The notes beneath the pieces were generated by a model. It saw nothing but the letters and a program-made list of their open reading frames with translations, made no database searches and had not been told where the DNA came from. 64,000 bases of DNA from Spirodela intermedia (taxonomy: Eukaryota; Streptophyta; Magnoliopsida; Alismatales; Araceae), in assembly GCA_902729315.2 (NCBI GenBank), contig LR746269.1:3792001-3856000 (forward strand), given 5' to 3'. Of the stretch, positions 35,627 to 46,840 are shown piece by piece (positions within the stretch are counted from its first letter, which is position 1; every line of letters starts with the position of its first letter). The translations under genes were made by a program, and so were the position numbers.

Positions 35627-36213
35627 TCTATGTTGTCCATGTCCAAAGAAAGTCTTTGAAGCTATGGACATTGCACAATAATTTTTTAAATACTTAGAAT
35701 TTTGAAGATCGTCACCATGACATTACAACTTTGTCTTTCATATTTTAAACTTAAAATTTACTTAAGTTAAGTGATATTTTATATCATTTTAGATTTTGAA
35801 AATCTTCTTTAGTCAATTCAATTCTTCTAACTTTTAAATATCATCCTAATCAATTCTTCTTTAGTGATATTAATCTTCTAGCCTAATCATGTTCATCAAT
35901 GCACTAACATCATCCTAACAACTGCACCTAATTTTCCTTTTATCATGCATTTTTAAATATATTTTCTCTTCATTATTTAGCCTAAAAATCATAAAAGTCA
36001 TATTCTTTGAAAATAAATAAATTTTAATCAATATTATATTACATGTCTAAGATCGAATTATAAAATTTTCACTATTTTTAGAGCCTTTTATCTAATTATA
36101 ATTTATTTCTTTGTGTTTAAATATTTTTAAAAATCTAAAATTTAATATTTTCTAGGTTTATGAATTTTAAATTTATTTAATTTACTATAAAATAATTAGG
36201 TCGTGTCAATGAG

Positions 36214-37436
36214 TCTAAAAAATAATTTAACCTTTCTATTGACCTTTCTCTTATTCTCCATACTCACATTAAGTTATTACAACATCCTTTATGGAAGGCA
36301 ACTATAGAAGGGAAAATATCCACTCTACTTTCTAAGAAGGTGTGATCTTGTAGAATTAATTTCTAATGCAATGATTGTGGGGTGTAGATACACATTTAAT
36401 TTTAAGTACCTTATTGATAGCTCTATAGAAAATATTAAGTTTAATTAATAGCCAAAGGTTATAATCAGACGTATAGTGTTGATTATTTTGAGGCATTTTC
36501 TCAATTCATTTAAATTCAGTTCATCTTGATCATCTTGATATTTTCTAAGACATATAGTACTATTTCATCTTGATATTAAGAATATTTTTTCCTATAGAGA
36601 TCTCAATCAAGAGGTTCATATGGAGCAGCCACTAGGGTTTCTTACTTTAGATCATGAAGTTTAGAAACTTCAAAAGGTGATATATGAGTTAAAACAAAGT
36701 CTTGGGGCTTGGTTTGGTAAGTTATGTGAAGAAAAAGAGTAGATTAGTTACTCAATCTTCCTCCCATCAATTCATCTTTACTTTGCATTGACCTACTAGT
36801 TTTATCATTTGATTATTTGTGTTGATGATATTCTTGTAATGATTCATAAAGTATTTCTATAGCTGATGAGTTTTTACACATTCAACTTGTTACCAAAGAT
36901 TTTGATCTTGTGAAATATTTTCTTTGTATTGAAATTAATCTTGTTAATGATTTTCTTATTTTATCTTAGTGCATGTACTAGATCTTCTATTTAATGTTAG
37001 CATGCTTGATTGCAAGCAGGCTATTGTACCTATGGATACCCATTTTCCACTTAGTGATATTGATAGTCTAGTACGTTTTGATGTAACAAGATATTATGCT
37101 CTTATTAAAAAACTTTTTTGCACACAACCCGATATTGCCTTTGTAGTTAGTCACCTAAACCAATTTATGCATTAACCTCATGAAGTTCATTGGACTCCAC
37201 TATGCCAAATATTTTGATATCTAGGATCTTCTCCTAGCAATGGGATCTACTTTAAGAATTTTGATAATGTTGATGTCATGAAATATTCAAATGTTGATTA
37301 TACTAGTTCTCATGAAGATTGACTTCACTATTAAATTTTGTACATTTATAGGGGACAATTTGGTTGCATGGTGTAGTAAAAAGTATTGTCTATGGTTCTA
37401 GCATTAATACAAAGTAGAAAATGTCACATTGTACAT
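36214..37436 (+). pseudogene. Copia reverse transcriptase and RNase H relic, left part
   Basis: The Copia reading resumes after the solo LTR complex. Around 36460-36500 NQTYSVDYFEAFSQF matches the GYxQxxGVDYxETFSPV box. Near 36610 EVHMEQPLGF matches EVYMEQPPGF. Near 36800 CVDDIL matches the YVDDIL catalytic box with Cys for Tyr. Further on are LDCKQAIVPMD and the RNase H start GDNLVAWCSKKY. Frames and stops are scattered, so no protein can be made. The relic is cut at 37436 by element B and resumes at 52552. Confidence 0.82.
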
Positions 37437-38431
37437 GTAGGTGATAAGTCTTCATTATCATGAGTTAATAATTAGTAAATAATATAGTTTTAGCCTTAAC
37501 TCATGATAAATAAACTTATATTTGTGTTAAAGTGTGAAAAGTGGTTTTCAGTTAATTAACGTGAATTTTTGGGTAATTATGTGTTTTTATACAAATTTAT
37601 ATGATTTTTACAGTCTTAGTTTTGAGATAAATGAAGAAAAAGAAGTAAAAATAAAAATAAAACAAAATGGGGGGGACCTGCCGGCCAGCCGAGCCTACAA
37701 GCGGGTCGGAAGCGCAATCAGGGAGTAGCCGCGAGCAAGGGCTCGAGCGGCTTGGACCAATAGGGGCACGTGTGTGTCACTCCCCTTCCACGTCACTAGT
37801 GGCCAGTTGGCTGGGGTAAGGAGTGGTCGTAATGTAACATTACTATATATTCACCCAAAAATTCGGCGCACAAGCGATGTGGGACTAAACCCGCGTCACA
37901 CCTTCCCCAGAAAGGGCGGACAACTAACGTGGGTTCAAATCCTCCTAGAGCCAAAACTCATATTTTTTATCTAATTATCGCGACTTTCCTGCAAATCGCT
38001 GGTGAAGGATTAAGCAACCAATATTGTTGGATCATCGGTGAAAATCTCGTCAACGTGATTCGCGGAGCATTATTACTAAAATTATTGAACGATTTGTGAT
38101 AAAAGAATCACGAATCTATCAAGTAAACCATCTCCGATTGATCGACGAACAGGTCGCCATCAAGAAGAGGACGATCTGCCGGGAGACGAGTCGCCACCTC
38201 CTGAGAGCGTACTGGATGCGATGAAGAGCCTCCTCTTGTTGTGTGGACCTGAGGATGAAGCTCCCTAACACGCGCTCCACCTTCATCTAGCTCCCCTCTA
38301 TCGGGTGATAATTGCCAGAGAGCCGCAAAGTCGCCGTTTTTCTACTCCACTAGGTGATAGCCACTGAAGACGATTCGACGACCCATTTTATTGATCTCTA
38401 GACTTTGCAAGGAGATCTAGAGATTGCCTAC

Positions 38432-40065
38432 TGATAAGTCTTCATTATCATGAGTTAATAATTAGTAAATAATATAGTTTTAGCCTTAACTCATGATAAA
38501 TAGACTTATACTTGTGTTAAAGTGTGAAAAGTGGTTTTCAGTTGATTAACGTGAATTTTTGGGTAATTATGTGATTTTATACGATTTTTATAGTTTTACT
38601 TTTGAGATAAATGAAGAACAAGAAATAAAAATAAAAATATTGCAAAATGGGGGGACCCGCCGACCAGTCGGGCCCGCAAGCGGGTCGGAAGCGCAGTCGG
38701 GAGTAGCTGCGAGCAGGGGCTCGAGCAGCTTAGCTTGGACCAATAGGGGCACGTGTGCGCCACTCCCCTTCCACATCACCGGTGGCCAGCCGGCTGTGGG
38801 GCAAGGAGTGGTCGTACACGCGAGAGAAGTGACTTTGCTTCCGAAGCTAACATTACTATATATTCGCCCGAAAAATCGGCGCACAACCGATGTGAGACTA
38901 AACCGGCGTCACACCTTCCTCACAGGCGGGCGATCGGCGCGGGTTCGAATCCTCCCAAAGTCAAAATTCATATCTTTTTATCTGATTATCGCGACTTTCC
39001 TGCAGATTGCCGGTGAAGGATTAAGCAACCAGAATCGCTGGATCATCGGCGAAAATCTCGTCAACGCGATTCACGGAGCATTGCTACTAAAATTGCTGAA
39101 CAATTCGCGATAAAAGGATCGCGAATCCATCGAGTAAATCATCTCCGATTGATCGACGAACAAGCCGTCGTCGGGAAGAGGACGATCCGCCGGGAGACGA
39201 GTCGCCACCTCCTGAGAGCGTACCAGATGCGATGAAGAGCCTCCTCTTGCTGCGCGGACTTGAGGATGAAGCTCCCTGACACGTGCCCCACCTCCATCCA
39301 GCTCCTCTCCGTCGGGTGACAGCCGCCAGAGAGCCGCAAAGTCGCCGTTTTTCTGCTCCGTCGGGTGACAGCCATCGGAGATGATTCAACAACCCACTTC
39401 ATTGATCTCTAGACTTCGCGAGAAGATCTAGAGATTGCCCACGTCGTCTTTGTCCAAGGAGAGCCTTCGAAGCCGTGGACACTGCACAACGATCCTCCCG
39501 AATGCTCAGGATTCCGGTGCATCGCCGACGCATCGCCGTCGCGACGCTGGAACTCTGTTTTCCTGCTTTCAATTTACTTTACGCTTCATTTAGTGATAAT
39601 TTTTGTGTTTTTAAGTTACCAAAATATACTTTGTTCAATTACGATTCTTCCGGCTTTTATAGATCTTAATTTGATTAATTAAATCGTCTGTAATCGCTTA
39701 CGCAAGAATCGCCGAGCGGAACTCTGTTTCCGCCCGATTCGCGTTCGCCAGGCGCTGACGTCATCTTGACATCCGCGTCCTTATTTCCCTTTTTTTTTCG
39801 TGAATTTTAAATATATTTCCTTTTTATTTCCTAGTATAAAATTCATAGAAAATCGTATTCATTGAGAAAAAATCTGAATAATTACCAGATATTATATTAC
39901 ATCCCTGTGATTGACCTGGAAAGTTACCGCTATTTTTGGAAGTTTTATTGAATTATAATTGATATATTTATTTAGAAATACTTCTAAATATCCAAAAATT
40001 CGTATTTTCTAGTTTTATAAATTTTATATTTGCGTGATTTAATATACAGCGACTGAGTCACGTCA
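38432..40065 (+). repeat. Element A 5' LTR
   Basis: Starts TGATAAGTC and ends GTCACGTCA. Shares length and nearly all sequence with 44362-45995. It carries CCAAT, G-box, TATA and TGACGTCA motifs. A 184-codon open frame crosses it, but the paired LTR does not keep it whole, so it is not treated as a gene. Confidence 0.93.
38740..38866 (+). promoter_or_regulatory. LTR promoter motifs: CCAAT, G-box, TATA
   Basis: CCAAT at 38740-38744, CACGTG at 38750-38755, and ACTATATATTC at about 38856-38866. Order and spacing resemble a Pol II promoter, so transcription of the element probably starts some 30 bp beyond the TATA box. The same set is kept in the 3' LTR (CACGTG at 44680-44685, ACTATATATTC at about 44786). 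Confidence 0.6.
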
Positions 40066-40070
40066 AATTT

Positions 40071-40088
40071 TGGCGCCGTTGCCGGGGA
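40071..40088 (+). promoter_or_regulatory. Primer binding site of element A (tRNA-Asp type)
   Basis: TGGCGCCGTTGCCGGGGA, five bases after the 5' LTR. It is complementary to the 3' end of plant tRNA-Asp including CCA, as in Athila/Tat-group Ty3/Gypsy elements. It primes minus-strand DNA synthesis. Confidence 0.88.
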
Positions 40089-40273
40089 TGTATTGCATAA
40101 TATTTAGGATTTTTCTATTTTTCTCTTAGAGTACAAAAAAAAAAAAAAACTTAACTCTTATTTTATTCTCTTTTTGTCGATTTTTATTAGAAAAAGGGAA
40201 CGAAAAGAAGCACGGCAAGGACTGGAGCATCCTAAAGGAGGGTAACAGTTACTAACTTTTTCCCTCGAATTTA

Positions 40274-42574
40274 TTGATTTTTATGCATGGTAGAAGATCC
40301 TTGCATCCAAGGCTAGAAAATCCTTTCATTATTTCATTCAAAACTAAAAATCCGAAAGAAAAATTAATTTTGATAGATCCTGAAGAAAGTATAGGTCAAA
40401 CTGAGAAAAATCTTATGGCCATGAAAAATTATTATATCCTTGATTCATTTCAAAGAGCATCCAATATTAGAGTCCCATTAGCACCCAATGTTAAATTCGA
40501 AATAAATCCAGGAATTTTTCAAATGCTCCCTAATTTTCATGGATTGCCTTTAGAGGAACCTCATCAGCACTTAGAAAAATTTCATATGGTCTGTGATTTA
40601 GTTAATCTCCCTCAAGTTACACCGGAAATTATTAAGATGAAATTTTTCCCTCATACACTTAGGGACAAAGCTAGCCATTGGCTATCCACATTAGATAGAG
40701 AATTAACTAGCTGGAAAGACATAGAACAGGCATTTCTTCGAAAATTTTATCCCTTAGGAAAAACTCAAAATATGAGAAAACATATATAGAATTTTTCTCA
40801 AAGACCAGGAGAAACTTTACATGAGACATGAGAAACATTCAAAGATTTACTTAGAAAATATCCTCAGCATGCTATACCCAAGTGGTAGCTCAATAGAATT
40901 TTTTATGATGGATTATTAGAACAACATAGAAATATGGTTGATTCTATATGTGGAGGAGCTTTTATGGAGAAAACCCCTGATGCGATTTACAGTCTTTATG
41001 AGAATTTAAGTGAAAATTCTAGAGATCAAGCCTCTTTTGAATTATATGACAGGGATAAGAAGAGAGGAATTCATGAATTGCATCATGATAATGAATCTAA
41101 ACTTAGAAATGAGGTTAATCAGATTAATCAAAGATTAGAAAAACTTGATTTTCTTATTGACAATATTAGAAAGCCTCTTAACCCTCAATTTAATTCAAAT
41201 AGTACAGATCCTATGTATGGTGAAAATGATCATTTCGAATTTCAATATCATCCTAGGCAAGAACAAGTGCAGGTACCCTACGATTTTAGTAAAAATAGGG
41301 AATATTTTTCTAATTCTTATAATCCTAATTGGGGGAATAATTTTTCGTGGAGAAACCCAAATAATATTCAAAATTCAGAAGCACTTAGATCCAATTCAAA
41401 CTCTGAATTTCATCTAAAACAAGAAAACAGATTTCAGAAAAATCAGCCCTCTCAAACCCAACATGATACTATAGAAATGATGCAGCAAATGAGCCAAATG
41501 ATGCAACAAACTATGAACCAAATGATGCTGCACCAGAAACAAATTATAGAGGCTCTTGGGAATAAGAGAGAAGAGGGACAGCCACCTAGTCCGCCCATAG
41601 AAAATTCAGGAAACTGTCCAACAGTAAGATTTCAGCAAGGAGAGTCTAGCTGGATAAATTTAGAAAAAAACCCACGAAATGAAAATGTTAGGTCAGTGAA
41701 TACATTGAGTGAGAATATTTTACCTGATCCTTATTTCCAATTATTAGAAGAAATCGATGACCCATTAGAAGTAAATGAGAATATTAATGCTGAAAATATA
41801 GTAGCAGAAAATTTGAATAAAATAATTTATTGCTCACAATTGATGAATGAATATAGTGAGGATGATGAGGAGAAAGAGCCCTTAGATGAAGAAACAGCAG
41901 CTGATCATGGAAAAATCATCCAAATTTTAGTAGAAGTGAGTAAGGATAGAAATGAAGAAAAACATATTTCAGGGGAGGAAAAATCAATTGATGTAAGAGA
42001 CGAAATTAATGAATCTAATCATAATTTTGTAGCCATGGATGTTGATTGTGAGGATGATGATGTATATCATATACCGAAATTAAAAGATAGCTCTTGGGAA
42101 GATGAAGAATTTGATGAGTTGAGAAACGAAAAGTTAGAAAAAGAGTTGATTCAACTAATGGGGAGAAACGGAAATAATGAATATGAGTATAGAGATAATT
42201 TTGGAGGAGAAAATTTGAATTTTACTGAATTCATTAGATCTGAGATTAAAGAAGACAATCCTTCCATCCTTCAAAACCCACAGCCCATTAGAATTACTTC
42301 TAAGCTTGAAATATTTCACTCCTCACAAATTGAACAAATATGTATGGAAGATAAAATAGAGCAGGGGAAGATTATGCAGATAAAAGAAGACATTAAGAAA
42401 TGGATGAATGGAAGAATTAGAGATATCAATTTAGATGAAAAAAATTTAGATTGGGTAAGAGCTAATTCGAAAATTATATGGCCTGATCACATTTTATGGT
42501 CTATTGATAGGAAGTATTTATTAATGAATGAGAGTCTTACAAAACAAGATAGAAATGAGAAAAGATTCTTTTGA
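40274..42574 (+). pseudogene. Element A gag, Athila-like, with three in-frame stops
   Basis: One continuous frame of 766 codons from Met at 40274 to TGA at 42572-42574, broken only by TAG 40787-40789, TGA 40829-40831 and TAG 40886-40888. No frameshift is needed. The region near the stops reads FSQRPGETLHET, then HAIPKW and RIFYDGLLEQHRN, the retrotransposon gag domain with the PGE(S/T)L and FY(N/D)GL features of Athila gags. Downstream there is a Gln/Met-rich stretch and a long acidic C-terminal region. The longest uninterrupted piece is 546 codons from 40934. It would form the virus-like particle if whole. Confidence 0.85.
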
Positions 42575-42788
42575 AAATGGAAATATTATTTTTGGGAAAA
42601 TTTTGTTAATTTCCATCTTGTTTTGGCTGAAAGTATGTCAAGGTATATATATGAAGTACATGAATTTATGCTAAATCTGAAAAAGAATATCATGAAACTT
42701 ACCTTGGGATACAAAGATATTTTGATGGCCATAGATCATCTTATATGATCTAAGAGCTGTCCAGCTGAAGACATTAAATTCAGCCCTG

Positions 42789-42806
42789 CATGGGAGGCAA
42801 CCCATG
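42789..42806 (+). other. Conserved hairpin CATGGG-AGGCAA-CCCATG in element A
   Basis: A perfect 6-bp stem with a 6-base loop, about 215 bp after the gag stop. Element B keeps the core at about 49337-49352. A TGGGAGGCAACCCA-type hairpin after the coding part is, from memory, a recurrent feature of Athila-like elements. Its role is unknown; packaging or RNA export would be guesses. Confidence 0.7.
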
Positions 42807-43087
42807 GTTTTTATTTTATTCTGTTTGATTTATTTTTTTTAAGCTCTGTTTTTCTTAGAATTTCGCAGTACTTGTTTCTGTATTTGTTTTTTCGAAAAAG
42901 TGCAGGAGGAGGAGTGTAAGATGAAGTCGAAAATTAAAATCGAGGTTGAGGTGATGCCTTTCGGAGCTTTATCATTTATGACAACATTTTTAATGCTAAA
43001 CTTTGCATATATGCATGCTTCACTTGAAAATTATATTTTCTGCATATTCTGTTTCAATTTTTCTGTGTCATTGAGGACAATGTCATT

Positions 43088-43103
43088 TTTAAGTTGGGGG
43101 GTG
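43088..43103 (+). other. Internal purine tract AAGTTGGGGGGTG in element A
   Basis: The phrase GTCATTGAGGACAATGTCATT precedes a run AAGTTGGGGGGTGAAG. The same AAGTTGGGGGGTG occurs again just before the 3' LTR (about 44349-44361). The second copy is the functional polypurine tract by position; this one may be a secondary tract. Element B has AAATGGGGGGTGAAG at about 49637. Confidence 0.6.
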
Positions 43104-43786
43104 AAGTATTCATTATTAATTTATGCTGTAGGACGATTAAGAACATGTGTTTGCATTTTATTCAACTTAGAACAGCAACTAAAAAAATAAAAAAAAGATA
43201 GCCGAATTCGGAAAAATTGCAACATCTATTTTCTGGTTTTCTATCAGGAACAACAGACTGTCAAAAACAGCAGACAAAAAACAGCCCGAAATTTGAAATT
43301 CTAGAAGACACTTTTCTCACATTTCAATCCCCTAGATATATATTACTGAAATTCGAAATTACAGCTATAAAGAGGATAGTTTTGATTTATTTTTGACAAA
43401 TTTATTGCTGCTAAAAATAGAACTGAAAACAGAAAACAGAACTGTCAGAACTATCTAATTTACAAATCTCTTACATCATATTGCATGCATGAAAAATTAA
43501 ATCAATTAGATTGATTGATACTAAAAGATACTAGGAAGATTATTATTGAGTCAAAAGAATGATCTAGTAGCATGAAATGTTGGAATACTCCTTGGATACA
43601 TGATAGATAACATGGATTTGATTTTACAGATTTTCACTTCATGATCTTGATGGATAATATTTACTTGATGTGAAAATTTGATTGATCATTTGAGTTTAAT
43701 GGAGATTTTTGCACCCTGATCTATAGGACGTGAGGAAAAATCACTTATTTCGAAAAAAAAAGAGAGAGAGCAATGTGAAAAATCTA

Positions 43787-43982
43787 GAAACGAAAAGTAC
43801 ACATAGAGGGTGTGAGACATCATTCTCATTGTCGAAAATTGTGTATAGAAAAACACTTGCTGCAAAATAAGTGGATAAAGTGAAAGCCCTGAAAATGAAG
43901 AGTACACATGGAGGGTGTGAGACATCATTCTTATTGTCGAAATTTGTCTACAAGAAAAGCTACTTATCCACTGTATATATAT
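43787..43982 (+). repeat. Tandem repeat and inverted pair in the 3' part of element A
   Basis: Two ~58-bp units (43787-43845 and 43891-43950) share GTACACAT, GGGTGTGAGACATCATTCT and ATTGTCGAAA, with a 104-bp period. An inverted pair, AGTGGATAA (43870-43878) and TTATCCACT (43974-43982), frames the second unit. The same arrangement is present in element B near 50340-50530, so it predates both insertions. Non-coding. Confidence 0.75.
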
Positions 43983-44346
43983 AAAAAAAAAAGAGAAAGA
44001 AGAAATATAGTGCAAACTTCAAAAATCAAGCCATAGAAAAAGGGAAATGTAGGATCAATATTATTCTTGGATGAGTATTGATAATTGGAACATCTTGTAA
44101 ATACATCTATGAGTGAAGAAGTGAAAAATATGTGAATAGAAGAAGTGAAGTCTAGATTGTTATTCCAAGGAGTGTTTAAACATTTAAGTGCTTGACATCA
44201 TTCTTAAAGACTTGATATAAGAGTCTAAAGTGTCTAAAGGTGCATCATTTCTAATTGTATTTTTATTTTTTTTGTATTGAAATATGATGTTTGAAATTTG
44301 TAAATTTTTATTTTCGTAATTCCATTGATAAGGGACTAGCAATGAT

Positions 44347-44361
44347 TTAAGTTGGGGGGTG
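44347..44361 (+). promoter_or_regulatory. Polypurine tract of element A
   Basis: Purine-rich AAGTTGGGGGGTG directly before the 3' LTR start at 44362. This is where plus-strand synthesis would be primed. Element B has the same tract just before 50908. Confidence 0.8.
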
Positions 44362-45995
44362 TGATAAGTCTTCATTATCATGAGTTAATAATTAGTAAAT
44401 AATATAGTTTTAGCCTTAACTCATGATAAATAGACTTATATTTGTGTTAAAGTGTGAAAAGTGGTTTTCAATTGATTAACGTGAATTTTTGGGTAATTAT
44501 GTGATTTTATACGATTTTTACAGTCTTACTTTTGAGATAAATGAAGAACAAGAAATAAAAATAAAAATATTGCAAAATGGGGGGACCCGCCAGCCAGCCG
44601 GGCCCGCAAGCGGGTCGGAAGCGCAGTAAGGAGTAGCCGCGAGCAGGGGCTCGAGCGGCTTAGCTTGGACCAATAGGGGCACGTGTGCGCCACTCCCCTT
44701 CCACGTCACCGGTGGCTAGTCGGCTGTGGGGCAAGGAGTGGTCGTACACGCGAGAGAAGTGACTTTGCTTCCGAAGCCAACATTACTATATATTCGCCCA
44801 AAAAATCGGCGCACAACCGATGTGGGACTAAACCGGCGTCACACCTTCCTCACAGGCGGGCGACCGGCGCGGGTTCGAATCCTCCCAGAGTCAAAATTCA
44901 TATCTTTTTATCTGATTATCGCGACTTTCCTACAGATTGCCGGTGAAGGATTAAGCAACCAGAATCGCTAGATCATCGGCGAAAATCTCGTCAATGCGAT
45001 TCACGAAGCATTGCTACTAAAATTGCTGAACGATTCGCGATAAAAGGATCGCGAATTCATCGAGTAAATCATCTCCGATTGATCGACGAACAAGCCGTCG
45101 TCGGGAAGAGGACGATCCGCCGGGAGACGAGTCGCCACCTCCTGAGAGCATACCAGATGCGATGAAGAGCCTCCTCTTGCTACGCAGACCTGAGGATGAA
45201 GCTCCCTGACACGCGCCCCACCTCCATCCAGCTCCTCTCCGTAGGGTGACAGCCGCCGAAGAGCCGCAAAGTCGCCATTTTTCCGCTCCGCCGGGTGACA
45301 ACTGCCGGAGACGATTCAACGACCCACTTCATTGATCTCTAGACTTCGTGAGAAGATCTAGAGATTGCCCACGTCGTCTTTGTCCAAGGAGAGCCTTCGA
45401 GGCCGTGGACACTACACGACGATCCTCCCGAACGCTCAGGATTCCGGTGCATCTCCGACGCATCGCCGTCGCGACGCTGGAACTCTGTTTTCCTGCTTTC
45501 AATTTACTTTACGCTTCATTTAGTGATAATTTTTGTGTTTTTAAGTTACCAAAATATACTTTGTTCAATTACGATTCTTCCGGCTTTTATAGATCTTAAT
45601 TTGATTAATTAAATCGTCTGTAATCGCTTACGCAAGAATCACCGGGCGGAACTCTGTTTCCGCCCGATTCGCGTTCGCCGGGCGCTGACATCATCTTGAC
45701 GTCCGCGTCCTTATTTCCCTTTTTTTTTCGTGAATTTTAAATATATTTCCTTTTTATTTCCTAGTATAAAATTCATAGAAAATCGTATTCATTGAGAAAA
45801 AATCTGAATAATTACCAGATATTATATTACATCCCTGTGATCGACCTGGAAAATTACCGCTATTTTTGGAAGTTTTATTGAATTATAATTGATATATTTA
45901 TTTAGAAATACTTCTAAATATCCAAAAATTCATATTTTCTAGTTTTATAAATTTTATATTTGCGTGATTTAATATACAGCGACTGAGTCACGTCA
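44362..45995 (+). repeat. Element A 3' LTR
   Basis: 1,634 bp, same length as the 5' LTR, starting TGATAAGTC and ending GTCACGTCA. Followed by the CCTAC target duplication and then by the rest of the element B 5' LTR. Confidence 0.93.
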
Positions 45996-46625
45996 CCTAC
46001 GTCGTCCTTGTCCAAGGAGAGCCTTCAAGGCTGTGGACACTATACGACGATCCTCCTGAATGCTCAAGATTCTGGTACATCGCTGACGCATTGTCGCCGC
46101 GACACCGGAACTCTTTTTTCCTACTTTCAACTTAATTTTCACTTCATTTAGTGATAATTTATTGATTTTAAATTTACCAAGATATACTTCATTCCATTAT
46201 GATTTTTCTGGCTTTTACAGATCTTAATTTGATCAATTAAATCGTCTATAATCACTTACGTAAGAATTGTCAAGTAGAACTCTGTTTTCGTCCGATTTGC
46301 GTTCACCGGGTGATGACGTCATCTTGACGTCTGTACCCTTGTTTCCCTTTTTTGTGATTTTTAAATATATATTTTTTTTCATTTCCTAGTATAAAATTCA
46401 TAGAAAATAGTAGTCTTTGAGAAACGTTCTAAATAATTACCTGATATTATATTACATCGCTATGATCGACTTGGAAAATTATCGCTATTTTTGGAAGTTT
46501 TATTAAATTATAATTGATATATTTGTTCAGAAATACTTCTAAATATCTAAAAATTTGTATTTTCTAGTTTTATAAATTTTAAATTTACGTGATTTACTAT
46601 ACAACAACTAAGTCACGTCAAATTT

Positions 46626-46643
46626 TGGCACTGTTGTTGGGGA
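46626..46643 (+). promoter_or_regulatory. Decayed primer binding site of element B
   Basis: TGGCACTGTTGTTGGGGA, at the same distance from the LTR as the site in element A. It differs from the tRNA-Asp match at four positions, all C-to-T or G-to-A. Confidence 0.75.
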
Positions 46644-46840
46644 TGTATTGCATAATATTTAGTATTTTTCTATTTTTCTCTTAGAGTACACAAAAAAAAA
46701 TTAACTCTTGTTTTATTTTCTTCTTGCCGATTTTTTTTGTTTTTAAAAAAAGGGAACAAAGAGAAGGAAGGCAAAGATTGGAACATACTGAAGGAGGGTA
46801 ACAGTTACTAAACTTTTTCTCTCAAATTTATTGATTTTTT

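Larger units (their letters stand above)
32638..36208 (+). mobile_element. Solo LTR C, itself interrupted by solo LTR D
   Basis: Its two parts, 32638-33760 and 35632-36208, together form one LTR of the TGATAAGTC family (about 1.7 kb) in plus orientation, starting TAATAAATTTTC and ending GTGTCA. No internal region is present, so it is a solo LTR. It interrupts the Copia reverse transcriptase region. Flanks TTAAG (left) and ATGAG (right) agree at three of five bases, which may be a decayed target duplication. Confidence 0.82.
38432..45995 (+). mobile_element. Element A: younger Athila-like gag-only LTR retrotransposon
   Basis: 7,564 bp with two LTRs of exactly 1,634 bp (38432-40065 and 44362-45995), both TG...CA, and differing by only a few percent by eye. 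The target duplication CCTAC is at 38427-38431 and 45996-46000, within the 5' LTR of element B. Internal features in order: perfect tRNA-Asp-type primer site, gag with three in-frame stops, a conserved hairpin, an internal purine tract, tandem repeats, and the terminal purine tract. There is no pol. It must borrow enzymes from an autonomous relative. Equal LTR length and similarity make it the youngest visible insertion. Confidence 0.93.

Noticed and set aside
38559-39113. 184-codon open frame in the element A 5' LTR
   Set aside because: It spans LTR promoter motifs and is not kept whole in the paired LTR, so it is chance.
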